This document shows, piece by piece, positions 6,876 to 12,916 of a DNA stretch of 14,371 nucleotides. Source of the DNA: Gammaproteobacteria bacterium (lineage in GTDB: Bacteria; Pseudomonadota; Gammaproteobacteria; Thiohalorhabdales; Thiohalorhabdaceae); the NCBI GenBank assembly GCA_018609925.1, contig JAHEOG010000091.1:1-14371 (forward strand), written 5' to 3'. The position numbers and the translations under genes are program-made. The notes beneath the pieces are model-generated. The model saw nothing but the letters and a program-made list of their open reading frames with translations. It made no database searches and was not told the origin of the DNA. The stretch's first letter is position 1. Each line of letters opens with the position of its first letter.

Positions 6876-7786
6876 TCCCTGTCGGGTGCGGGGGTCTTGC
6901 CGTCTGCGCTCCCCGGCGCCTCAAGCCCGGGATCGCAGAACATCTTGTTCGGGTTTTTCACCTGGCCCTGGTCCCGATACCGCTTCAGGGTTAGCTCGAT
7001 GCCTCCCATAGAGGGGGCCATCTGGATGCGCAACGGCACCCGCCGCACATCATCGGTCAGCGTCAGGGACCACTGGCTGCCCTCCTCGCGCTCGCCATCC
7101 TCAACGGTGAAGGGCGCGATGCGTATGGAGGATCGCTCCATATCCTCCGACCGCTCCTTGACCGGGACCACCAAGGTCTCCACATCGTCGCCGTCCAAAA
7201 GAGGCAGGCGGTAGGTTTCGCCCACTTCCAGGGGGAGCTCCCTCAAGGCGTTGATCACCGAGAGGTTCTCCTGAACCCCTGAAGGCACGCTTTTGGTCTC
7301 GGCCTTGTCCGGCTCGCCCTCTTTGCGCTTCTCGATATGGGCCGTGGCCTGGCCATTTCGATCGTCGAACCGAACCAGGGTCTCCTTACGAGAGCCCCCT
7401 TGGATCCGGGTCAGCCGATGGAAATGGGGCTGGGGAGGGGGGCCCGCCCCGTTCAGCTCCGAGTAGAGCTGGTACCGAACCGACCGGAAGAAGTTCACCA
7501 GCCCGGTGGTGCAGAACTGGATCCGAAGGGTCCGGCCCTCGGATTTGGCCCGTACGCGGAACAAGGCCTGCCCCACCGAGACCCCGCCCTTCTCCGCACC
7601 GTACCGCATCTCCTCGAAGGGGACCTGCCCCAGCGGGCTTTGGGGATCTTTGGGGACCCCCAGCTGGGACGCCGTGGGAGCGTCCTCCATGGCTTGGCCA
7701 AGGGGATCCATAAGGGCGCCCGCAGGGGAAGCGGTCAAGGCCAGAATGCCCAAGATCGGCACGGCACGGGAAACGCAGCGGCCCAT
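6872..7786 (-). CDS. Exported DUF3108 domain protein
   Basis: The 304-aa product starts with a Sec signal peptide (residues 1-24: basic MGRCVSR, hydrophobic AVPILGILALTA, then SPAGA with likely cleavage after Ala24). The mature part from about residue 58 follows the DUF3108 pattern of periplasmic beta-rich proteins: an opening strand with VSVGQALFRVRA, a central FFRSVRYQLYSEL segment, LPLEVGETYRLPLLDGDDVETLVVPV, and the closing LTDDVRRVPLRIQMAP...GGIELTLKRY (residues 243-270). Family function is unknown. The ATG at 7786 is chosen over the longer open frame reaching 8251: AAGGAG lies six bases upstream and the signal peptide begins there, while the upstream frame is low-complexity. The C-terminal 30 residues (PNKMFCDPGLEAPGSADG...) look disordered and contain a cysteine. 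It is convergent with the 116-aa gene, sharing the CTAG stop palindrome. Confidence 0.83.
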   Translation of the reverse strand: MGRCVSRAVPILGILALTASPAGALMDPLGQAMEDAPTASQLGVPKDPQSPLGQVPFEEMRYGAEKGGVSVGQALFRVRAKSEGRTLRIQFCTTGLVNFFRSVRYQLYSELNGAGPPPQPHFHRLTRIQGGSRKETLVRFDDRNGQATAHIEKRKEGEPDKAETKSVPSGVQENLSVINALRELPLEVGETYRLPLLDGDDVETLVVPVKERSEDMERSSIRIAPFTVEDGEREEGSQWSLTLTDDVRRVPLRIQMAPSMGGIELTLKRYRDQGQVKNPNKMFCDPGLEAPGSADGKTPAPDRD

Positions 7787-7878
7787 CCAAGTCTCCTTGG
7801 CTGGGAGCCAATAGGATGGGGAGTCTAGCGCACCCCACCACGGGAACTTTATATTGGAGTCTTCGGCTGTGGGAGAGG

Positions 7879-7907
7879 CCGGGAGCCCCGGGCCCGGGGC
7901 CTCCCGG
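7879..7907. repeat. Strong GC palindrome in the divergent DUF3108/71-aa spacer
   Basis: CCGGGAG-CCCCGGG (7879-7892) pairs with CCCGGGG-C-CTCCCGG (7893-7907), giving 14 bp with one bulged C; the core CCCCGGGCCCGGGG is a perfect 14-base palindrome. It lies 50 bp before the start of the 71-aa ORF and 93 bp before the DUF3108 start. There is no T-tract. It could be a binding site, cruciform or leader stem. Confidence 0.45.
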
Positions 7908-7957
7908 GATCCGGCTTTCCAAGCCAGGGGCAACGTACCACGCCCTAGGAGCGAGAC

Positions 7958-8173
7958 ATGACCCGTTATGGCCAAGCCTCTGCGGAATGCGGACCCGGCT
8001 TTTCCATTTTGGCCTACCTGGTCCTGGTCATCCTGCTTCAATGGATCGGCATCGTCCTTTTGGACCTGAATGTGGGTGGAACCTTCATCGGGGCTCTGGG
8101 GGTAGCCGCTATTGGGGTTCACGCCCTTTGCACCCGGAAAGCGCAGCACCCCGGAGCCGGCTCCCCGCGCTAG
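7958..8173 (+). CDS. Small two-helix membrane protein (71 aa), unknown
   Basis: The ATG at 7958 has AGGAG (7947-7951) six bases upstream. The product has a polar start, then two predicted membrane segments (about residues 16-36, FSILAYLVLVILLQWIGIVLL, with the acidic DLN turn after it, and 39-57, VGGTFIGALGVAAIGVHAL), and a short basic tail (TRKAQHPGAGSPR). The composition contrast between hydrophobic helices and the basic tail is what a real inner-membrane protein shows; the helix turn is short, so a hairpin with cytoplasmic C-terminus is likely. I recognise no family. It is divergent from the DUF3108 gene and 197 bp before the 27-aa ORF. Confidence 0.68.
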   Translation: MTRYGQASAECGPGFSILAYLVLVILLQWIGIVLLDLNVGGTFIGALGVAAIGVHALCTRKAQHPGAGSPR

Positions 8174-8370
8174 CGAGGCTCCGGCCCAGGGCCCTTCCAC
8201 CGACGAGGAAGACGGTCCCGGGGCCCGGCTTTTCGGGATTGCCTCGGGCACTCACCTGACCCATGCTAAGAGGTTACCCATCCTACTTCGAGCCCTTGCC
8301 GGGACGAGGGTTCCCGGCAACCATAGAGGCTGGGCCCATCCGGATCCAGTCGCAGCAAAGGGGGTGAGCC
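8174..8370. other. Spacer between two small membrane ORFs, with 9-bp stem
   Basis: No further gene is seen. A perfect 9-bp inverted repeat TTGCCGGGA (8296-8304) / TCCCGGCAA (8312-8320) with a seven-base loop lies 50 bp before the 27-aa ORF start. It could end the 71-aa transcript or sit in the leader of the 27-aa ORF; no T-tract follows. Confidence 0.45.
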
Positions 8371-8454
8371 ATGGAAGGTGCGTCGTTTATCCTCCTGGGG
8401 TTTATCGTCGTCGCCGCCATCGCCGCCCAATTCCAGGACTATTCCGACAAATAG
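8371..8454 (+). CDS. Very small membrane peptide (27 aa)
   Basis: ATG 8371 to TAG 8454 encodes 27 residues: MEGASFILLGFIVVAAIAAQ followed by FQDYSDK. There is one hydrophobic segment (about residues 5-19) and a short charged tail, the architecture of bacterial single-pass small proteins. The ribosome binding site is unusually good: AAGGGGGTGA (8358-8367) differs from the full anti-SD complement AAGGAGGTGA at one base, which would still pair as G-U, and the core is six bases from the ATG. I know no family for it. It is preceded by a 9-bp stem and followed by 238 bp with no gene. The strong SD plus clean hydrophobic pattern make a real gene likely, though 27 codons alone is weak evidence. Confidence 0.6.
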   Translation: MEGASFILLGFIVVAAIAAQFQDYSDK

Positions 8455-8487
8455 GCCCGCCAGTCACGCAACGGGATTGCGCCAATC

Positions 8488-8511
8488 CCCCGAGCTCCCG
8501 GTACCTCGGGG
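8488..8511. terminator. Stem after the 27-aa ORF, possible terminator
   Basis: CCCCGAG (8488-8494) and CTCGGGG (8505-8511) form a 7-bp stem with a ten-base loop, 33 bases after the 27-aa ORF stop and in the spacer convergent with the alcohol dehydrogenase. A perfect 14-base palindrome CCGGCCCGGGCCGG follows at 8557-8570. Neither has a T-tract. The rest of 8455-8692 shows no gene. Confidence 0.35.
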
Positions 8512-8692
8512 CGGGCGGGTCGCGCACCGGAACCGGGCTGATTCGATCAACGGATACCGGCCCGGGCCGGGAAGGCGTGGCCGGCCTCCTCTGATCACGG
8601 CCCCCATGCCCGGGCTCGCCCTACAGCTCCGGCTACCCGGCAGCGGTCGCCCTTCGGTTCCTTCCGGGTACTCCCATAGGACCGGCGCGGGG

Positions 8693-9718
8693 CTAACCCG
8701 CCTTCTCGTCACCGGCGCCGGAGGCCCCGTCGGGGTCTACGACCAAGACCCCCGATCCCTGGAGGCGGCCTTCCCTTAGTGCAGCCAGGGCCTCGTTGGC
8801 CCGGCCCAGATCGAAGCGCGTGACCCGGGTGTGAACCGGGACCTTCGGCGCCAAAGCCAGGAACTCGGTGCCATCCCGGCGGGTGAGGTTTGCCACCGAA
8901 CGGATGCTGCGCTCCTCCCATAGGATGCGGTAGGGGAAGCTAGGGATATCGCTCATGTGGATCCCGGCGCAGACCACGGGCGCCCCCTTGCGGACCGCCC
9001 GCAGGGCAGCGGGAACAAGGGCCCCCACCGGGGCGAACAGGATGGCCGCGTCCAGCTCCACCGGAGGGGGCTCCTCGGAGCTGCCCGCCCAACTCGCACC
9101 CAGGCCGCGGGCGAACTCCTGGGCCGCCTCATCTCCCGGTCGGGTAAAGGCATAGACCTCGGAGCCCTGGAACCGGGCCACCTGGATGAGGGTGTGGGCG
9201 GCGGAGCCGAACCCGTAGAACCCGACTCGACGGGGCTGCCCCGCCATCCGCCAAGAGCGGTAGCCGATCAGTCCCGCGCACAGCAGTGGCGCTGCCTGCA
9301 GATCGGGGACCCCCTCCGGGAGGGGAAAGCAGTACCGGGAATCGGCCACCGCGAGCTCAGCAAAGCCTCCGTCGATGTCGTAGCCGGTGAACCGGGCTCG
9401 ATCACAGAGGTTCTCCCGATCCTCCCGGCAATACGGGCAGTCCCCACAGGTCTCCCCGAGCCAGGGGATCCCCACCCGGTCCCCAACAGCGAGCCCGTCG
9501 ACGCCGTCACCGAGGGCATCCACCACCCCCACCACCTGGTGGCCCGGGATGCGGGGGAGCTCGGGCTCGGGGAGCTCGCCGTCCAGGATGTGCAGGTCGG
9601 TGCGGCAGATGCCGCACGCCCGGACCCGGATCCGGACCTGGCCCGGACCCGGACGGGGCTCGGGGACCCGGCGCTCGCGAAGGGGCTCTCCCACCCGCTC
9701 CAGGAGCATTGCTCGCAT
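8693..9718 (-). CDS. Zinc-binding alcohol dehydrogenase family protein
   Basis: The 341-aa product is a medium-chain zinc dehydrogenase. Catalytic zinc ligands are Cys38 (ACGICRTDLH), His60 (IPGHQVVG) and Cys147 (LLCAGLIGY). The structural zinc lobe has Cys91, 94, 97 and 105 (CGDCPYCREDRENLC). The Rossmann glycine motif is the unusual GFYGFGSAAH (166-175) rather than GxGxxG, and the residue after His60 is Gln instead of the common Glu. Both resemble an uncharacterised subset of the superfamily (the TIGR02822-type group), so substrate is unknown; NAD(P)-dependent alcohol/aldehyde interconversion in the cytoplasm is expected. The ATG at 9718 is preferred over an upstream TTG (9736) because GGGAGGG lies nine bases before it and it gives the usual short N-terminus. 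It is divergent from the PGPGW-like gene. Confidence 0.9.
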   Translation of the reverse strand: MRAMLLERVGEPLRERRVPEPRPGPGQVRIRVRACGICRTDLHILDGELPEPELPRIPGHQVVGVVDALGDGVDGLAVGDRVGIPWLGETCGDCPYCREDRENLCDRARFTGYDIDGGFAELAVADSRYCFPLPEGVPDLQAAPLLCAGLIGYRSWRMAGQPRRVGFYGFGSAAHTLIQVARFQGSEVYAFTRPGDEAAQEFARGLGASWAGSSEEPPPVELDAAILFAPVGALVPAALRAVRKGAPVVCAGIHMSDIPSFPYRILWEERSIRSVANLTRRDGTEFLALAPKVPVHTRVTRFDLGRANEALAALREGRLQGSGVLVVDPDGASGAGDEKAG

Positions 9719-9775
9719 GGCACCGTACCCTCCCAACCGGTAGGATGGCCCGCCCTTGTCACTGGATTGCCGCCG

Positions 9776-10216
9776 ATGCTCGAGCCCCTCTGGGACTGGA
9801 TCCAGATCAACCAGGGCGGGGCCACTATCCTCGTCGCCAGCTCGCTGCTACTGCTGGTGGCAAGCGCGGCCCTGCTCCCGGTGGCCATCCGGCTCCTGCC
9901 CACCGACTACTTCGTCTCCCGCCATCGCGACCGTCAGCCTCCCCGACACCTGCCCTTGCCGCTGTACGTCGCCTACCTGATTGGGAAGAACGCGCTCGGC
10001 GCCGTGCTTCTGGTAGCCGGTGTCGCCATGCTGGTTCTGCCGGGGCAAGGCATCTTGACCATCCTGGTGGCGCTGATCCTGCTGGACTTCCCCGGCAAAT
10101 ACCGCCTTGAGCGCAAGGTGGTTCGCTATCCCTGGGTGATCCGCAGCATCAACTGGATCCGTCGGCGCTGGGACGCTCCCCCCATGGAGGCTCCTCCGCG
10201 CGAGGAGAAGCCCTGA
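9776..10216 (+). CDS. PGPGW-like inner-membrane protein
   Basis: The 146-aa product has a hydrophobic segment at about 17-41 (ATILVASSLLLLVASAALLPV), a polar basic stretch (SRHRDRQPPRH), and two close hydrophobic segments at 69-88 and 91-104 flanking LPGQG (88-92), then DFPGKYRLERKVVRYPWVIRSINWIRRRW. This layout, with 'LPG-G' between two helices and a basic 'R.P.V....NWIR' end, matches the putative transmembrane PGPGW family, with Gln replacing the second Pro of the signature. The function is unknown. The ATG at 9776 starts just before the first helix; the SD is weak (GGA about ten bases upstream), so a nearby TTG at 9767 is possible. The frame stays open far upstream but only as an antisense shadow of the dehydrogenase gene. 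It is convergent with the DsbA-like gene, 23 bp apart. Confidence 0.78.
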   Translation: MLEPLWDWIQINQGGATILVASSLLLLVASAALLPVAIRLLPTDYFVSRHRDRQPPRHLPLPLYVAYLIGKNALGAVLLVAGVAMLVLPGQGILTILVALILLDFPGKYRLERKVVRYPWVIRSINWIRRRWDAPPMEAPPREEKP

Positions 10217-10239
10217 ACGGCTTCCCGACTCGGGCGCGG

Positions 10240-10920
10240 CTAGGATCCCTCCCCTTCCGCTTCCTGGAGCTGGCGATAGACGAGGTAATCAACGATATCC
10301 ACCATGCGTTCGAACCCGCCGGCGAGCTCCTGGGTCACCTTATAGCGTCCATCTACCACCATGGTGGGAACCGCATTGATGCCGTGGCTCTTCTGTTGCT
10401 CCTGAAGCTGGGCAAGCTGCTCGTGGGCCGCGGCCTTGTTCTTCAAAAAGCCACGGAAGCCCTGACCTAGGCCGTGGCCCTCGAACAAAGCCACCATCCA
10501 GGCCAGATTCTGGGGACTCTTGCCATCCTCGTGGATCCGCTCGAACAGGGCCCCATGGATCTCCCCGCCGATCCCCTCCTGCTTGGCGAAAAGATAGGCC
10601 AGGGCTGTGGGGACCCATCCCTGACTGGGGACGGCCGGCTTGCGGACGAAGTGGGCCGCATCCGGAGCATCCTTCAACCAGGATGCGATATGGGGCTCGA
10701 AGTCGTAGCAATGGGGACAGCCATGCCACATCCACTCCACCACCGAAACCTGTCCCTCCGGAGTCTCAGTAACGGAAACAGGAGAGGAGAGCTCGACGTA
10801 GTCCTCACCCGCGGTGAACGGCGCTTGCGCCAAGGCAACGGGCCCCATCCCGGCCAGGACTAGAGCCAGGCCGGTCAAAAGGGGGACCATCAGAAAAAAG
10901 CGGAAGGAACCGCTGGCCAT
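10240..10920 (-). CDS. dsbA: DsbA-like thiol:disulfide oxidoreductase, periplasmic
   Basis: The 226-aa product has a signal peptide (about 1-33, a hydrophobic run FFLMVPLLTGLALVLAGM and end ALAQA) and a thioredoxin fold with the helical insertion of DsbA. The active site is CPHC (Cys68-Pro-His-Cys71) in EWMWHGCPHCYDFEP, the same dipeptide as E. coli DsbA. The cis-proline is Pro185 in NAVPTMVVDGRY, preceded by Val as in DsbA. The length (208-226 aa) fits. It would put disulfides into exported proteins, being reoxidised by a DsbB not seen here. The ATG at 10920 has AGGAGA about six bases upstream. Candidate local clients, such as the SMP-30-like protein, lack obvious cysteine pairs, so no link is claimed. 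It is divergent from the HAD gene by 98 bp. Confidence 0.93.
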   Translation of the reverse strand: MASGSFRFFLMVPLLTGLALVLAGMGPVALAQAPFTAGEDYVELSSPVSVTETPEGQVSVVEWMWHGCPHCYDFEPHIASWLKDAPDAAHFVRKPAVPSQGWVPTALAYLFAKQEGIGGEIHGALFERIHEDGKSPQNLAWMVALFEGHGLGQGFRGFLKNKAAAHEQLAQLQEQQKSHGINAVPTMVVDGRYKVTQELAGGFERMVDIVDYLVYRQLQEAEGEGS

Positions 10921-10951
10921 CGGATTCTCCTAAGCTGGATTGGCAAGGGGA

Positions 10952-10973
10952 ACGGGCCGCCGGAAGCGCCCGT
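10952..10973. repeat. Inverted repeat in dsbA/HAD divergent spacer
   Basis: ACGGGC (10952-10957) and GCCCGT (10968-10973) form a perfect 6-bp stem with a ten-base loop, centred between two divergent genes. It could be an operator shared by both promoters. No regulator is suggested. Confidence 0.25.
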
Positions 10974-11018
10974 CCACGTTGGATCGTTCGGCAGGTACCC
11001 CATCAGGGAGACTTGGAC

Positions 11019-11711
11019 ATGCCCGTGCTGGTCTTCGACCTTAACGAGACCTTACTCGACCTTCGCGGCTTGGATCCCGAGTTCGAGCGTTTGTTCGGCG
11101 ACGCCCGAGTCCGCGGCGAATGGTTCCGGCAGACCCTGCAATCGGCGATGACCCTGACCATAACGGGTGATTATCGCGATTTCACCGAGGTCGGGGCCGC
11201 GGCACTGCACATGGTGGGGCGCAAGCACGGAGTGGCGGTGGCGGACGCGGAGGTCCAAGCCGTGGCTGGAGCCCTGCGCTCCCTGCCATCCCATCCCGAC
11301 GCGGAGGAAGCCCTGGCCACGCTCCGGGAACGGGGCCATCGGCTGGCGGTGCTGACCAACTCCCCCGCACGGGCCCTGCAGGAGCAGCTCGCCAACTCGG
11401 GTCTGGAGCGCTTCTTCGAAGCGAGCCTGTCGGTAGAGGAACTCGGGGTGCTCAAGCCGGCCCCGTCGGTGTATCGCGGAGCCGCCGCGCGGCTCGGGGC
11501 CTCCTCAGGAGACATGTGGATGATCGCGGCCCACGGATGGGATCTCGTCGGGGCCATGAACGCCGGCTGCCGAACCGCGTTCGTCGCCCGCCCGGGCCAA
11601 GTCCCCGAGGCCCTATTCCCTGAGCCCGATATCCAGTGCCCGGACCTCCGAGAGCTAGCCAATCGCCTCGGGTATCCGCCGGGTTCGGGGGATCACTCCG
11701 GCAGCGGGTAG
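11019..11711 (+). CDS. HAD-superfamily hydrolase, haloacid dehalogenase type II-like
   Basis: The 230-aa product has HAD motif I with nucleophile Asp7 (VFDLNETLLD), motif II Thr113-Asn114 (VLTNSPARAL), motif III Lys146 (VLKPAPSVYR, with Tyr152), and motif IV in MIAAHGWDLVGAMNAG with Asp175. Only one acidic residue is present in motif IV and motif I is DxN rather than DxD, the pattern of L-2-haloacid dehalogenase type II proteins rather than phosphatases. The cap region (about 15-90) matches the helical C1 cap in length. Some dehalogenase residues (the serine/asparagine of motif IV) are replaced here (AAHGW), so real dehalogenase activity is uncertain. The ATG at 11019 is chosen over TTG 11013, since GGGAG (11006-11010) is eight bases before the ATG but only two before the TTG. 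Its end overlaps the convergent SMP-30-like gene by 19 bp. Confidence 0.85.
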   Translation: MPVLVFDLNETLLDLRGLDPEFERLFGDARVRGEWFRQTLQSAMTLTITGDYRDFTEVGAAALHMVGRKHGVAVADAEVQAVAGALRSLPSHPDAEEALATLRERGHRLAVLTNSPARALQEQLANSGLERFFEASLSVEELGVLKPAPSVYRGAAARLGASSGDMWMIAAHGWDLVGAMNAGCRTAFVARPGQVPEALFPEPDIQCPDLRELANRLGYPPGSGDHSGSG

Positions 11712-12550
11712 TACACCAAGGCACCCGCCTTCATATCCGGGACCAGGAGGTGGCCCTCGGGACCGATGGCGATGTCGGCGGCCGCCTTGAGCCCGCCGGC
11801 CATGAGCTGGGGCTCGGCCTCCGCCTCTTCCAGCCAATACACCCGGCCGTTCTGCCAGTCGCTGACGTAGAGACGGTCCCGGTCATCCCGGGCCAGGCCG
11901 TCACCGCCCCCGAAGCCCCGATTGAGCTTCTCCAGCTCGGACCCGTCCAGGGGAAGCCGATAGAGGGCGCCGGAGGACAGATCTACCACCCACATGGCCT
12001 TGGGGCCATCCATGAGGAGGCCGTTGGGGCTCCGCAGGCGGGGATCCTGATCCATCGTCAGGACGGAGGCCACCTCGCCCTTGGCATCGATGCGGAAGAT
12101 GGCTCCGCCACCGCCGTCGAGCTCGCCGCTATCGGAGACGTAGACGGTCCCGTCTCCCGCCACTTCGATGTCATTCAGGAATTTTGGGCTGCGGGGAAAA
12201 TCGTCGGCCGCAGCGAGGACATGGACCTCCCCATCGGGGCCGATGCGCAGCACCCGGACCTTGTCGGCAACGATCAGGCTTTCCCCCTGGACATCGATGC
12301 CCTTGGGATCATCGAGTCCGGTGGCGAAGGGCTCCGCCCCCCCTTCTCCGGCTATCCGGAGCACCCGGCCGTCGCCGTCGGTATCGAACTCCCCGATCTC
12401 CGTCACGTAGACCGCACCGTCGGGTCCGGCAACCGCCGATTCGGGGCTCTTGATCCCATCCACGGTTCGTGCCGACTCACCGGCCTGGGCGGCGGTGCCC
12501 CCCATCACCAAGAAAAGCAATCCCAGTCCGACGCGCCCTAGCTGACCCAT
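11693..12550 (-). CDS. Exported SMP-30/gluconolactonase-like six-bladed beta-propeller
   Basis: The 285-aa product starts with a signal peptide (MGQLGRVGLGLLFLVMGGTAAQA, cleavage likely after residue 23). The remainder is a chain of repeats of the type 'DGxxYVxDxxxGxVxRI': GPDGAVYVTEIGEFDTDGDG, GDGTVYVSDSGEL, GPKAMWVVDLSSGALYRL, RDRLYVSDWQNGRVYWL and EGHLLVPDMKAGALVYYPL, consistent with six blades. The SMP-30/NHL family binds divalent metals and hydrolyses lactones or simply binds ligand. A DTDGDG loop near residue 57 could bind calcium. No substrate can be assigned. The ATG at 12550 is supported by AAGGAGA just upstream on the minus strand. It overlaps the HAD gene tail-to-tail by 19 bp. Confidence 0.82.
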   Translation of the reverse strand: MGQLGRVGLGLLFLVMGGTAAQAGESARTVDGIKSPESAVAGPDGAVYVTEIGEFDTDGDGRVLRIAGEGGAEPFATGLDDPKGIDVQGESLIVADKVRVLRIGPDGEVHVLAAADDFPRSPKFLNDIEVAGDGTVYVSDSGELDGGGGAIFRIDAKGEVASVLTMDQDPRLRSPNGLLMDGPKAMWVVDLSSGALYRLPLDGSELEKLNRGFGGGDGLARDDRDRLYVSDWQNGRVYWLEEAEAEPQLMAGGLKAAADIAIGPEGHLLVPDMKAGALVYYPLPE

Positions 12551-12661
12551 GGTGGTCTCCTTCTAAGTACCTTTCTGGATCCACGAAACGGGAGCCCTCG
12601 AGCTCACCGGGGCTCACAGCCTCCATGATAAAGGCCGCTTCCGTTCCTGGATACGCCGGTC

Positions 12662-12703
12662 CGGCCCCTGGCGGATCCAGCCGCTCGGGATCCGCCGGGG
12701 CCG
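12662..12703. repeat. 16-bp perfect stem with one bulged base
   Basis: CGGCCCC (12662-12668), bulged T, GGCGGATCC (12670-12678) pairs with GGATCCGCC (12688-12696) and GGGGCCG (12697-12703); loop nine bases. This is the strongest hairpin in the window. It lies in the divergent spacer, about 110 bp before the SMP-30-like start on the minus strand, and is not followed by a T-tract on either strand, so a leader or DNA cruciform role is as likely as termination. Confidence 0.5.
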
Positions 12704-12771
12704 CCATCAATAGCCACTGATGGGAAAGCAGACGCCTAAGCCCGGGCCATGCCTGAGTCCGATGGCCAGGC

Positions 12772-12867
12772 AATAAAAAATGCAGGCCTTGACGCAAAGA
12801 CTCCGTGTCGGGTCCAGAAAGAAGGGGGGAAACCTGCCATTCCTGCCTTTCGGCTGCATTTTTATTT
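12772..12867. repeat. AT-rich inverted repeat enclosing a 63-nt structured segment
   Basis: AAAAATGCAG (12776-12785) and CTGCATTTTT (12854-12863) are a perfect 10-bp inverted repeat, extended by GCC (12786-12788) with GG (12852-12853) and by further A/T pairs outward. The enclosed 63 nt include a possible stem GACTC/GGGTC (12799-12803 with 12810-12814). The layout, A-rich left arm, GC-rich middle and T-rich right arm, resembles a bidirectional terminator or the closing stem of a small RNA. Confidence 0.4.
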
Positions 12868-12916
12868 GGTAATTAGCCTTGTTACTGTGCCGTTCCGGTG
12901 CCATTGGGGGGACACA

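Larger units (their letters stand above)
12551..12916. other. Gene-free, structured spacer before the diguanylate cyclase
   Basis: This 366-bp divergent spacer has no credible gene. It contains a 16-bp GC stem (12662-12703), a small stem CCATCA/TGATGG (12706 area to 12723), an AT-rich inverted repeat (12772-12867), a GACGCAAAG sequence (12791-12799) and an AT-rich patch (12855-12890) where promoters for either gene could lie. No clear -35/-10 pair could be chosen on either strand. Confidence 0.6.

Noticed and set aside
7787..8251. N-terminal extension of the DUF3108 frame
   Set aside because: The residues are low-complexity, the frame crosses a divergent small gene, and a signal peptide with a good SD begins at 7786.
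8541..8556. GATTCGATC, resembling a tRNA T-loop
   Set aside because: No acceptor, D-arm or anticodon stem can be placed around it.
8957..9775. N-terminal extension of the PGPGW-like frame
   Set aside because: The frame is open upstream only because it is antisense to the alcohol dehydrogenase; the recognisable membrane protein begins at the ATG at 9776.
12713..12719. GCCACTG, resembling a cobalamin riboswitch B12-box region
   Set aside because: The CCCGCAACTG core and the GGTGAA segment expected upstream are absent, and neither neighbour is a cobalamin gene.
12776..12863. Canonical class I c-di-GMP riboswitch
   Set aside because: GACGCAAAG is present but the P2 stem with its GNRA tetraloop and the GG(C)AAACC strand cannot be assembled; kept only as a speculative finding.
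12707..12904. 65-codon frame on the minus strand in the spacer before the diguanylate cyclase
   Set aside because: No SD, mixed composition across an AT-rich patch and the inverted repeat; not supported as a gene.
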